Below are positions 21,770-33,499 of a stretch of DNA of 64,000 nt, piece by piece; position 1 is the first letter of the stretch, and each line of letters begins with the position of its first letter. Below the pieces are notes generated by a model. The model saw only the letters and a list, made by a program, of their open reading frames with translations. It did no database searches and had not been told where the DNA came from. The position numbers and the translations under genes were made by a program. The DNA is from Siphonodentalium dalli (Eukaryota; Mollusca; Scaphopoda; Gadilida; Siphonodentaliidae). The stretch covers positions 20,944,134 to 21,008,133 of the forward strand of contig CP136065.1 of the NCBI GenBank assembly GCA_032622095.1. The letters are read 5' to 3'.

Positions 21770-22325
21770 AAGATTTTATATTATATGTATGTATGTGTGT
21801 CCATACGGATCCATATATGTGTACATGTGTCTATGTAGGTGTATGTACATACATAAGTATATCACTTCTGAATATACCTAAAGGTGCTTCCGAAATTTCA
21901 ATTTTTATGTGACAGTTATCTCATAAATGGACCAACCTCCCCCACAAACATGCACGTTCTTATCAATTGTCGGTACTGTCTTCCAGAGCGCTACAAAAAT
22001 TCAAACCTAGTTCATGACTGTCTACTATTATTATTTTGTCCTAACCTCCGAACATACGTACACCAATAGATTATATTAGCACTTGTTTATCGTGCCACAT
22101 ATTCACAATGTGGCCTCATTGTTTTAAACACAAATCTACACAACCTCTGGAAGGCAATACAAATTATATATCTCTAAATTGATCATCATGTAAATACGTT
22201 TATATACCGTCATCTTGATCACATGTATGTAATATTATTGTATCGGGAGAGGGGCTTCGTAAGTTGTAAAAACTTGTGCCTCAATCCCTTTTGTATATTA
22301 TACAAATAAAATATGTTTCAAGTCA

Positions 22326-22805
22326 AATCAGCGGGACCCACAAACATCGTAGCTAAATCAGCAGGACCCACCAACATCATAGCTAAATCAGCAGGACCCA
22401 CAAACATCATAGTTAGATCGGTGGGACCCATAAACATCATAGCTGAATTAGCGGGACCCACAAACATCATAGCTAAATCAGCGGGACCAACAAACATCAT
22501 AGCTAGATCAGCGGGACCCATAAACATCATAGCTAGATCAGCGGGACCCACAAACATCATAGCTAAATCAGCAGGACCCACAAACATCATAGCTAAATCA
22601 GCGGGACCAACAACATCATAGCTAAATCAGCGGGACCAACAAACATCATAGCTAGATCAGCGGGACCCACAAACATCATAGCTAGATCAGCGGGACCAAC
22701 AAACATCATATATAACTCAGTAAACCCACTAACACCATATCCAAATCAGCAGAACCAACCAGCATTATATTGCAATCTGCAGAACCCATCAACATCATAG
22801 CAAAA
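22326..22805 (+). repeat. 30-bp satellite continuing beyond LINE A
   Basis: Forward-oriented units continue from the LINE 3' end to about 22,710, then decay (AAATCAGCAGAACCAACC, ATTATATTGCAATC) and fade out near 22,805. The orientation matches 18,128-19,952, so the LINE split a single array. Confidence 0.92.
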
Positions 22806-22904
22806 TCAAATAGAACTGGAGATTAATCTTGCTGAAAGTTGTTATTTGTTCAAATATTATATCCAAATTGACAACACACGTCGTCAGTATTATATATTAA
22901 TTAA

Positions 22905-23392
22905 AGGCCCACTTAATTTTCGAACCCACAGATCACATATATAAAATATTTGCCATAGTATATATATACCATATCAAAGGGGAAGATCCAAAACATTGTA
23001 TTATAAACTTATCCGGTGTAATTAACTGTGAACATGTTGATTTTGTTGAGTTACCGACGTTTTGTGTGCTGAAGTTTCATCTGTTTTGTAGTGCGTTATT
23101 CTCAATGGAGGGAAAAACTATATCTTAAAGATATTCCCCTTCCATTGAAAATACATTTTTGGTTTGAATTATGTTGCATTCTACGAGTCATAAAGGGTGG
23201 GGGATCTTTCTATGATTTCAGCTGTTTGTTATTTCTGTATGGGCATCTTCTGAGACACAGACGTTTCAAATGGTGATGAAATATAGTATTTTAATCATAT
23301 TGTATTGCATAGATTGTTATTAAAACCATATATCAAGTCACTATAAAAAAAATAATCGGTGACTCGAAAATTAAGTGGGCCTTTAAGTGCAA
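22905..23392. mobile_element. MITE with 19-bp TIRs and TTAA target duplication
   Basis: Both ends carry AGGCCCACTTAATTTTCGA in inverted orientation and are flanked by TTAA at 22,901-22,904 and 23,393-23,396. The 488-bp body encodes nothing recognisable; the open frame at 23,091-23,276 has no family match. TTAA targets are used by piggyBac-type transposases, so cross-mobilisation by one is likely. Confidence 0.85.
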
Positions 23393-23396
23393 TGAT

Positions 23397-24264
23397 TCTC
23401 GATGACGAAATCGTTTTCGTTAGTTTATCTCCGATTGATGTGTCCCGAATCGAGTAGTAAATATTTATAATTGAGCGTAGTTCCGACTATATTTTCTATG
23501 GAGTATTACGGTCGATTTGCTTGAGATTCTCGGCGATGTTAGTAGAATGCTATATTCCTCCAGTTGGCATAGCGCTTGAATACTAACTTATCAGTTTCAC
23601 GCACCCGAACAAGTCCGTAATATGTCTTTAACTCGTTTCTGATAATTGTGTCCACAATTGCGCATGCATGGTGAAAATTAATTCCATCGGTATCAAATGC
23701 AATACCTATAACAATTGAGATATTTAGCCCTCCTTAATTACGTATTAAATAAAGCAAAATATAGAAACTGCATGCGGGAATCAAATGTACGCGTGTCGTG
23801 ACACCTCCACCCCAACATACTCATATTTGCACTCCTCACACGGTTGTCAGTTTGTTCCGACTTAGACTCGTCCCTAGCTTATATGTAAAACACTACGACG
23901 ATATCCCTCTATGATGTGCCCTTCCATAATAACGACGTCCAAAGCAGAGATGGCAAGGTTCATAGTCCGGGGACCAGTCAAGTTCCGACTGTAATTGCTG
24001 CTGTACTGAATTTGGCATGCGACCAAAATATAAACCATGGAATAAATTTTAGAAGTGGACTAATGTGGTACATGTGTGAATGTAAAGCTGGGAATAATTG
24101 TCTTATTCGAATCACAGTTGAACCTAAATGACCACAAACCAAATTATCAGAGCGTCCATAATTGTGGAGACACCGGGTGTCGCATCACTAAAGATTTGGT
24201 AAAACAGTTAGAACTAGAATGCCAGTTGCTAATTTCAGACGGAAGGAATGTTTACACCCCTGGT
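23397..24264. other. Unannotated stretch
   Basis: No supported gene or repeat. Two small open frames (23,916-24,131 and 24,076-24,267) overlap in different phases and resemble nothing I know. Confidence 0.45.
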
Positions 24265-24505
24265 TAAGTGGTCCTGCTAATATGCTATGATGCTGGTTTT
24301 TTGATTTGAACATATTTATTGTGACCCACTATATACAATATATATTACACAGATTAAATATAACAATAATGGTATGAGTGTGGGCACAGAGGATCGGAGC
24401 ACAAGTTGCCGAACTTATCGGAGCTCCTCTCCCCTGGCATTCAATTGCTAATAAATTCAAATATGATGCTGGTGGTCCTGCTGAGTTGCTATGATGCGGG
24501 TAGGA
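24265..24505 (-). repeat. Decayed 30-bp satellite island (interrupted)
   Basis: GTCCTGCTAATATGCTATGA before the LINE fragment and GGTCCTGCTGAGTTGCTATG after it are reverse-oriented satellite remnants. They show that the array once reached this far. Confidence 0.65.
24298..24461 (-). mobile_element. LINE A 3' UTR fragment, antisense, in decayed satellite
   Basis: Read on the minus strand it contains GGGGAGAGGAGCTCCGATAA, CAACTTGTGCTCC and a terminal ACAATAAATATG, matching the 3' UTR layout of the LINE at 19,953-22,325. It is flanked by an exact 12-bp duplication, TATGATGCTGGT (24,286-24,297 and 24,462-24,473). The flanks are degenerate 30-bp satellite. Confidence 0.8.
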
Positions 24506-24835
24506 AACTAATGCCGTTACGATAAAGTGCCATTATTTTTCTAAAGTTGTCATGTTCGCGGTGTTTGGCTAATCCGAACGATTTGAGAACAAAACAGTGT
24601 GTGTATGAAACATTTTATTCGAAAAATCTATTAATGCCTGTGCTGGTGTTTCTAAAACGACGTGAATAACTATCTTGATTAATTCGATTTTCAACAACTG
24701 ATACAACAGTATTAAAACTATTTCGCAATAAATATGTTTTGAATGTTTGATACGCATAATGGCTTTTCCTGGATATGTTCAGATTATCGGAACACCGCGA
24801 AAAGACAAATTAAAAACATATAACGATACGTTTTG

Positions 24836-24915
24836 TTAACAGCTTCAGTTTGCCCTAACAGCACCATAGCAATCAACAGGACCCAACCTCATCATAAAAC
24901 ATTAGCAGGACCACT
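24836..24915 (+). repeat. Decayed 30-bp satellite island, forward
   Basis: AGCACCATAGCAATCAACAG and GGACCCAACCTCATCATAAA resemble forward satellite units with several changes. This is the last trace of the satellite to the right. Confidence 0.5.
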
Positions 24916-26525
24916 TGACCAGGGGAGGTTTAATTTTTCTGATGATTGGACACTCCGACTAGTATTTAGTGTGAATTTGTTGTTTTTAGACCAAAGTCGA
25001 ATATTTTCATACTTTCAGACGAATTGTCGGGCTGAAGTGGCCATCAGTTATAAACGTCCAACAGTTGATCAAGTTCAGGTCAGTTAGAAAATTTCAACAT
25101 ATGGGGGTACGAGTGCCGTTCTATAGGACTTGGAATGTTCTGTCTATTTCAAGGACGGTAGTCAAGTTGTAATTAATGAATTGACACCACCCCATCCTCC
25201 ACCCAAGTTGGGCCCAACCCAACCAGCATAGCAGTTCGGCGGACACCTGCTTTTCCAACCACATCATCCACCCAATTAATCCACACCTAATTCACCAAAC
25301 AATAAGCGGATGAATATACGTTAATATATCACATTCGGGTAAAAAAAAAGCATGCACTACATGAACTACATTGGTAAGTTAACGCAACTTTGCCAGAAAT
25401 TTTCTAATGTTGTTTCAGCATAAAATATATTAAAAGCTAGGCCGCGAACAGGCTATCGCCTTTCAACTTCATGGAGTATGAAATACTGACGAGGGGTTAA
25501 AATAAGAGACGCCCGTCCCGCAATACAAAGAACGTGTATCCAGCTTATCCCGCCGACCAATATCCGCACGAGGAATCGGCGAGATCACGGCATGAAAAAT
25601 CATTAATGCTACATACAGTAGTAAACTTTTTACAAATATTGAATTGTTGCTGTACTATAAAACCTGCTTAGCCGGTACATTATCAATCTGTAATTCGAGT
25701 TATTATTCTTACAAAGCTGTAGTGTTCGAGTACAAAATATGCAAAAATGAAAAAATTAAACTTTCAGGTCACTGTTCATTGAGGGTTTAACGTCGTTTTA
25801 GCCACTAGTCCATGTCACGAGTCACGACCATCCAAATAGATAAACTGTGTTGAAATATTAATTATTGAATGCTATCCAATAATAAAATGTCGCATATTGA
25901 AACCATTGTACTGTTACAGTGATTTGTCAACAAACATGCTAATCGAAAAGCTCGAATATTTTAGTCTAAATATTATTATTAGAATATTTGTCAATGATTT
26001 TACCTTTTCCAATATTTAATGTCAAATTAAAAAACACTTTGGCATCTTAATTAATTAGTCATTGATCGACAATGTCATTCTTTCTGACTGTAACAGTAAT
26101 GTTACATAACAATGGTATCGATCTGAGAAATCTTGTCATTGGAGAGTTATTAATAATGAAAAATAGAACATTATAGATCGTATATAGTGAACATATCATT
26201 ACCCACGGTTATCCATGAATTACTAATTATACAATAATTATAATCATCTTAACATATAGTGATGTTTCCGGTAACGGAAGGAAAATAGTATAGTCGGCAT
26301 GCGAAAATTACTTAGGTTTTTTAAAATATGTTTTTGGAATATATGTACTTTGTACAACAGATGATGTAATAGGATGATGGTCATACGACGGCAGTCGATT
26401 AGTATTACACTCTCTATGTGATTAAACCCTTGTTGGCCTTTGACACACACGATAGTCTGCATATAACGTTCGGATTTTGACAAACGTAATTGACGTAATG
26501 TCCGTATAATACAGGCATGCAAGAT
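24916..26525. other. Unannotated stretch
   Basis: AT-rich with no supported gene or clear repeat. Open frames at 24,833-25,087 and 26,244-26,522 lack any recognisable domain. Confidence 0.45.
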
Positions 26526-26531
26526 ACTTTA

Positions 26532-26983
26532 GGTTAGAAGGAACCAAATGTTTTCCATAGGCCTCAGTGTTAATGTTTGGCCCCGCCCACTAAATTTGCT
26601 ACATACGAATTGCACGAAATCGTAAATTTCGTGAAGCCCAACCCTTCGCGCATCTTTTGCCATGTATGAGTACTATCCAGACCACACCTTTTTCAACTTT
26701 TCAACACGCGTTTTCCACACTACCCCACTTTTTGCACAAAATTTGAACTGCAGATGAAAGCAAATACCCTGCCTTATTCGCCTGTCTATGTTTGGACACG
26801 AACGCATTTCAGACAAGGGAAACCCACATTTATACATGCCATATGTGTTATATCTTTAAAATTTGTAAATATTATTGAAATATTATACACCAATCGCGTG
26901 CCAGAATTTTTTTTAATTCGTATTCGAGATTGGGTGTAAAAACGTAAGGGACGTAATTCTAATATTATTTAGTTCCTTCTAAC
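26532..26983. mobile_element. Short TIR element (MITE) with TTTA flanks
   Basis: The ends GGTTAGAAGGAAC and GTTCCTTCTAACC are inverted copies, and TTTA lies on both sides (26,528-26,531 and 26,984-26,987). The 452-bp body has no coding capacity. The superfamily is unknown. Confidence 0.72.
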
Positions 26984-26987
26984 CTTT

Positions 26988-27637
26988 AGCTATTCGGCAT
27001 CAGCCATCTGTGTTCCAGTCCGGTCAGTGTAGTATGTATGATGAGGTGAGACTGGTAACTGAGTAAACATTTTGTGTTATGTTCGATACAAGCATAATAC
27101 ACAGAAGACACTGTTGATTTGCGCTGATTTGCGCCACGAAGCGATTTTTCCGCACCAGACTGCGTTTTCTGTGGTGCATTGAAACGACATTCGCCGGTTC
27201 GCGATTGCGTGTGTTCGCGGTTTTACGCTCATCTCCACGTCAAAACGCGCAACGTCCACGGTTATCCGCGATCGCGCCGCGCGCAATTCACGCAAAACTC
27301 GCGCTGAGAAGAGTGCAACAACTAAGAGAGCTCGTTGTTGGTTAAAGTTATTTTGATATGACAAAAACATAGAGAGCATTGGCGCTGAATAGTTCAAGCC
27401 GATCTCACCTATATACACCGAAATAACTGAAGTATATAGAAAAAAACTGATTCCTGTAAATTCGCTGATTTTTCGCTTCCACGCACAGCGGATTCACGGC
27501 ATCACGCAAATTCGTTATGATGGCATCATCAAGGAAAATTATTATTTAAAGATGCTCTGACCGTTTTGACACCAAATTCTAGTCAATCTTTCCTAAGTTA
27601 ATGTTCAGCTTACCAGGAAAAATAAAACTGAAAACAA
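26988..27637. other. Unannotated stretch with a CpG-dense pocket
   Basis: From about 27,115 to 27,320 the sequence is unusually rich in CGCG, GCGC and TTCGCG words for this window. The 113-residue open frame over it (27,077-27,418, minus) has no recognisable domain. A CpG-island-like promoter or another repeat is possible. Confidence 0.4.
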
Positions 27638-28930
27638 TACCATCTAGTCCGCGAGCTAATAGTAGTACCCTTGCCCCCCCCCCCCCCCTGGGACTTAACT
27701 TCACCCCACTCATTTTGTTCTTTATTATGTCCTTCAACTTTTAAGCAATGATAACAAGAAAAAAAGTGGCATTTTAGACTCCAGACAAGATGGCGTCCAT
27801 CATGGCCGCCGTTTTTCAGACCAGACCCTAAGTCAGTGTTATGCAAATTATAGCGGGAAAATCTAGTAAAATGTATACAAATGTATATATTTTCGTGAAG
27901 CTAAGACATAATGACACTTTTTTGGGCCAAAATTGAAACTCACCATCCAAGATGGCCGCCAAAATGGCCGCCAGAAGTCGAAAATAAGATATTTTTTCAC
28001 AAATATCTTCTAGATCAATTCATGCTGTTTGAAACTGGTTGAGTAATATGACTTTATTTTTGTGTTTTGTATAGTAACTGATCATTGGAGCAATTAAATA
28101 TGCAATTAATGTGGTCCTAGCCCCTTCCGATCACTCAGAAATTCGATTTTACAGAACGCGGTACAAAATTTTACAAAAAATCACAATTGGGATTCTAGTC
28201 ATAATTCAACAAGAAATGAAAAGAACATTGTAATGTAAGGGAGGCATATCATTACCTATGAATATTCCAACTCTCTGGAACCAAAAATCTTACCTTGGCT
28301 CAAAATGGCTGCGAAAATGGCCGCCAAAATATGGAAAATGGTAAATATTGCACCAGGGTGTCCTTCAATCGCTTACAAGTTGTTGTTGATGTATACAATT
28401 GGCTAATCTGTATTCTATACATTGCATACTAACATGTCTGATGTACCACGGATAATTGTTACTATTGTCACCACTGACATCACCAGAAATATTGTATTTT
28501 TCTCTCACAATCTTGACATAAATATCGGCAAAAATTCACTTTTCAGGGTTCGACAATTTGTTCAAGTAAAATGCAACTATCTTTGGTATCAAAGGTCTTT
28601 ATTGTTTTGGTCTATCTTAAATGTATCACACTACGTTGATTATAGACTAAATTGCTCAAGATGGCTTCCAAAATGGCAACCAAATTTGAAAAAAAGTTAA
28701 AAGTTAACATATCCCGAACATTATTCTCTGCGTTATCCGAAAAAGGTATGAAATTGTGACTCACTTGGTTATTGTACGTGTTAGTTAATTAACTGACAGC
28801 TACGTTCTATTATGTTTGTCCCAGTTCCGTGTGGGGCATGACAAATTAATTTTAAAGTTGCAGTATGGAAGTTTGCGGAGAACCTCTTTTATGATTCTGG
28901 CCATATTATTGTAAGGAAATGTTGTTGTTG
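27638..28930 (+). repeat. Left inverted arm of the foldback-like element
   Basis: It contains a C run at about 27,674-27,689 and seven ATGGCNNC-type motifs, such as CAAGATGGCCGCC at about 27,950. Divergence from the right arm is moderate, with substitutions and small indels. The open frame at 28,422-28,700 has no family resemblance and its counterpart in the right arm is not preserved. Confidence 0.85.
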
Positions 28931-28934
28931 GTAA

Positions 28935-31240
28935 CGGTGGGTGGTATATTTATATATGTTGTGGATGTGTTATCATTGGTGGTGTATATGGAGTAGATGT
29001 ATGATCATGGCTGGCTTGTATGAGTATGGCAAGTATGGAACTTATGAGTGGTCGTATGTGTGGGTATTGGTATATCTGGAAGGGCTCACCATTGGTGATG
29101 TGCATATGTATAACTGGATTGACTCTATGTGCATTGGTATGGCGAATAGGTATACATGCAGTGGCTGTATGGTCCATGGTGAGGTGAATATGTATACAAT
29201 GAGTGACTGTATGGTCGTGAATGTAGTGAATATGTATACATAGAGTGACTATATGGTCATGTGTCGGGTGTAGGTGTATACCTGGTGTTCATGCATGGTG
29301 ACTCGTGGCTGTATCATCATTTGTGGTATGTACGGGTATAACCAAGTATGGTTGTCTGATCAGGTGTACGTGTATAAAGTGGGTAACTATGTTGTCATTT
29401 GTGTGGTGTTTATGTACATATGGAGTGACTGGGGTAATGGGTGGGTTGTACATGTGTACCTTGGGTGGCTATCGCTTTCCACAATAACTCAAGGATATGT
29501 TAATCAATAGAGAGGTCATGTCAGAGAGTCATATCACGGAAAGCGATAGCCACCCATTATCACACAGTCATTACATATACACATAAACAACACAGACATA
29601 ACAATATAGTGACCCATTGTATACATGTACACCTGACCCATGACCACGGATGACCATACAGCCACACGCCACAATGCAGGCACACCGGGTATACTCATAA
29701 ACATGACCCATACCTATATAGTCACTCCTTGTATACCCATTCATCTCACCATTGGCCATAAGGTCATCCCCTGTATACCTATTCTCCAAACGCGTGGTCA
29801 AATAGACAATCAATATATACATCAACACCACAACAATGATCATCACTCCGGTATACATATGCACCTCACCAATTGCCATATAACCACTAGCTTCATACAC
29901 ATACCCTCACCCATGTCACCTGGTATACTCCTTCACATGGCCTATGGCCATATAGCCACCACGTGTGTACCTATTCAAAACATTCATACATGATCATGGT
30001 CAATTCATACATATTCACCTCAACATTGGCCATGTCACTCCCTGTATCCCTATTTGTCACACCATAGCCGAATAGCCACTCAATATATACTAATACACCC
30101 CAGCCATGTCAGTATAGTCACTCCATGTATGCATATGCACCCCTCATCCATGGCCATATAGCCACTCTCTATATACACATATCCCTCGCTCAAGACAATA
30201 AAGCAACACATGTGTATACTGGTATAACCTACACATGACCATATCGCCACGAGTCACCAAACAGGAACACCAGGTATACTCATACGCCTGACACATGGCC
30301 ATTTAGTCACCCCATGTATAGGTGTTCATTACATTTAAGAGCATATAGTTATTACGTGTATACCTACATGTACTCATCTCACCATTAACCATACAGTCAC
30401 TACCTGTATACCTATTCGACACAAATAGTCATATAACCATTCAATATACATATGCAGCCCACCCTAGACCATAGATTCACTCCAGGTATACATGTAAACC
30501 TCACTAATGGCCATTCAGCCCTTCCAGATATAACAAAACCCACACACACGACCACTCAAACAATCCATACTTGCATATACACCTCACACATGACAATTAA
30601 GCAATTCACTGTATAATCATACACACCATCCATGATAATACAGCTAAGCCCTATACACCCACCAGTGATAATACATCCACGTGATATATAAATATACATC
30701 CCACCGTTAACATAAGGACACTCCCTATATACCCACACGCTCGATAATGTCCACCCAGTTTACTCCAGGTATTCATATTCAATCATGATCGTACAGTCAC
30801 TCCACATATAACTATACACATTACCCGTAACCATAAAATCACTCCCTATGTATCCACACACCACATCCATGATCATACAGACAACACATGTACATCCCAC
30901 CATGACCTTACAGTCACTCCATATATACATAACCAATACATAGATGACCATGTAGCTTTATCCATAGACCACACCAATGACCATACAGGCACACCGGGTG
31001 CACCCGTACTGGATATACACAATCATACACCATACAGTCACTCCATGCATACCGATTCACCTCACACCTGACCATGATCTCTCCCTGTATACCTAGATGC
31101 ATCTTACCATGGACAACCCACTCATAACCATATTGTCACTCCTCATTGTATACCTACTCACATCATTAATGACATACAATAACTCCCTGTATACCTATTC
31201 ACCTCACATATGATCATAGAGTAACTCCCTGGCTACGATC
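28935..31240. repeat. Roughly 42-bp minisatellite with central inversion
   Basis: Units combine GAGTGACT, ATGGTCATG, GGTGAATATG and TGTATAC on the left of 29,500, and the reverse complement (CCATATAGTCACTCC, TGTATACC, CACCTCACC) on the right. Spacing is about 42 bp or multiples, with heavy decay. The centre is marked by GGGTGGCTATCGCTTTCC (29,463-29,480) and its exact complement (29,538-29,555). The many His/Tyr/Met-rich open frames here are repeat artefacts. Confidence 0.8.
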
Positions 31241-31309
31241 TTGGCATCCACACTGTATCTTGTTGACATTTATTTTATCAGAATAGCCAAATATTATGGT
31301 CCATCTCAG

Positions 31310-32618
31310 TTCTGTCTCAAAGTTCTGCCCATTTCCTTTCGATAAATATGGCCAAAATCACAAAAGAGGTTCTCGGCAAAATTACATACTTTAAAATGAA
31401 TTTGTCATGCCCCATACGGAACTGCGACAACGAGAATAGAACATGTAGTTGTCAGTTAATTAACTAACACGTATAATAACCAAGTGAGTCACAATTTGCT
31501 ACCTTTTCGGATAATGCAGCGAATGTTCGGGATATATGTACAAAATTAACATTTTACAAATTTATTGCCATTTTCGAAGCTATCTTGAATAATTTGGTCT
31601 ATAAAGACCGTAGTGTGACACATTTAAAATATACCAAAACAATAAACACCTTTCAATCCAAAGATAGTTATATTTTACCTGAAAAAAATGGTCCAAACCT
31701 GAAAAGTTAATTTTGCCACTATTTATGTTAAGTTTTTGAGAGAAAAGTCCAATATTTTAGACGATGTCAGTGGTGACAATAGTAACAATTAACCATGGTG
31801 CATCAGACATGTTAGTATTCAATGTATATAATGCAGAATAGCCAGTTGTATACATCAACCACAACGTGTAAGCGATTGCAGGACACGCTGGTGTAATATT
31901 TACCATTTTCCATATTATGGCGGCCATATTGGCAGCCATTTTGAGCCAAAGTAAGAATTTTGGTTCCAGTGATTTGGAATATTCATAGGTAATGATATGC
32001 CTCACTTACATTACAAAGTTCTTTTCATTTCTTGTTGAAATATGACTAGAATCCCAATTGTGATTTTTTGTGAAATTTTATACCGCAATCTGTAAAATCT
32101 AATTTTTGAGGGATGGGAATGGGGTACGACCCCAATAATTGCATATGTAATTGCTCCAATGATCAGTTAATATACAAAACACAAAATAAAGTTGCATTTC
32201 TCAACTAGTTGCAAACAGCATGAATTGATCTAGAAGATATTTGTGAAAAGATGTCATATTTTCAACTTCCGGCGGCCATTTTGGCGGCCATCTTGGATGG
32301 TGAGTTTCAATTTTGGCCCAAAAAAGTGTCAATATGTCTTAGCTTCAAGAAAATATATACATTTGTGTACATTTTACTAGATTTTCCCGCTATAATTTGC
32401 ATAAAACTGACTTAGGGTCGTGTCTGAAAAACGGCGGCCATGATGGACGCCATCTTGTCTGGAGTCCAAACGGCCACTTTTTTTTCTTGTTAACATTGCT
32501 TAAAAGTTGAAGGACATAGGACATAATAAGGAACAAAATGAGTGGGGTGAAGTTAAGGCCCAGGGGGGGGGGGGGGGGGGCAAGGGTATCCCTATTAGCT
32601 CCCGGACTAATAATGGAT
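31310..32618 (-). repeat. Right inverted arm of the foldback-like element
   Basis: This is the reverse complement of the left arm and includes a G run at about 32,562-32,581 opposite the left C run. The open frame at 31,757-32,005 arises from the arm and is not a gene. Confidence 0.85.
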
Positions 32619-32685
32619 ATAAGTCGTATAATTCATAATATTTTTTAGCAAATTTTCCAAAAATTACCTATAATGTCCTGGGTGT

Positions 32686-33110
32686 CATATATAATTATAT
32701 AGCTAATAGCAAATTACCGGAAAAGTATCACCGATAATGGAAGTCGTCTGCAGCATGCTTTCTGTTTTGCCATGTCGCTGTGGGGAAGGTGTCTGTTAGT
32801 AAATGTGTAGCTTTATGCTACGGTCTGTTGACATATATCGGTATTTATTGTCAAGTTTTTTTGTGTGCTTGTTTTTATTTATTTAATTATCTATTTATTT
32901 ATTTATTTATTTATTTATTGTGTGCCTGTGTGTGATTGTTTTGATGAGTGCTTGTGTTTCATGGTGGCGGGAATTACTATTTACTTTCCTTTGTAACATG
33001 TATTTTGTAAAACATACTCTCCTAGCTGGAGGAAATAAAGATATATATAATTATATAGCTAATAGCAAATTACCAGAAAAGTATCACCGATAATGGAAAG
33101 TGTTTTTGTT
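32686..33110 (+). repeat. Short duplicated segments and a (TTTA)n microsatellite
   Basis: TATATAATTATATAGCTAAT with the following 35 bases occurs near 32,686 and again near 33,042. A TTTA/TTTATTTA run occupies about 32,873-32,919. A separate 30-base segment starting GTGTAGCTTTATGCTACGG near 32,805 recurs near 33,452. No gene is visible in 32,619-33,490. Confidence 0.7.
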
Positions 33111-33499
33111 TTCGTGACACGTGAATCAAAGATATGATGTGATAATATCTCAGACGCATATAAATAATGTCCGAGACGGGGTTCCATTGAACACACAATT
33201 TTCCTGAGCAATGTACATGTGGAAACATGGATTATTAAAATTCATTATTAATTCACTTGGGGGAAAAAAGCTTTATCATTCTCAATACAATTGCCATTGT
33301 TTATAATACGCATTTCCAGTATAAGACTATATGACTGTTTTCCTATATATTTGTGACATTCCCGAAGACCGGAGCACATGCAGTCTCTTATGGCATACCT
33401 CATGCATGTGCACATTCTAGGGATCCACTAACATGGCGGTGGAGTCCTATGTGTAGCTTTATGCTACGGTCTGTTGACATATGTGACCCGCCATATCAG

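Larger units (their letters stand above)
19953..22325 (+). mobile_element. 5'-truncated LINE (family A) inserted in the 30-bp satellite
   Basis: The copy starts inside the RT coding region and ends in a 3' UTR with CAAATAAAATATG. AATCAGCGGGACCCAC occurs just before it (19,937-19,952) and just after it (22,326-22,341). That fits a 16-bp target duplication, although satellite DNA offers such matches anyway. Satellite units continue on both sides in the same orientation. The 3' UTR (21,770-22,320) contains GGGAGAGGGGCTTCGTAAG and CTTGTGCCTCAATCCC, features shared with the 24.3-kb and 47-48-kb copies. Confidence 0.9.
27638..32618. mobile_element. 5-kb foldback-like element: 1.3-kb inverted arms around an inverted minisatellite
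   Basis: The outer arms (27,638-28,930 and 31,310-32,618) are reverse complements over about 1.3 kb. Landmarks pair in order: GAGCTAATAG with CTATTAGCTC, the poly-C run with the poly-G run, CAAGATGGCGTCCATCATGG with its complement, ACTAACATGTCTGATG with its complement, and TTAGTTAATTAACTGACA with its complement. Between them lies a 42-bp-scale minisatellite that also changes strand at 29,463-29,555. Inverted ends with internal tandem repeats are the hallmark of Foldback/Galileo-type elements. I found no transposase and no clear target duplication. Confidence 0.85.

Noticed and set aside
27077-27418. A 113-residue minus-strand frame over the CpG-dense pocket
   Set aside because: GC-rich sequence has fewer stops by chance. 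No domain, start context or splice evidence.
28941-29993. Tyr/Met/His-rich small proteins in the 29-31 kb region
   Set aside because: They are by-products of the 42-bp minisatellite; frames on the two strands mirror each other.
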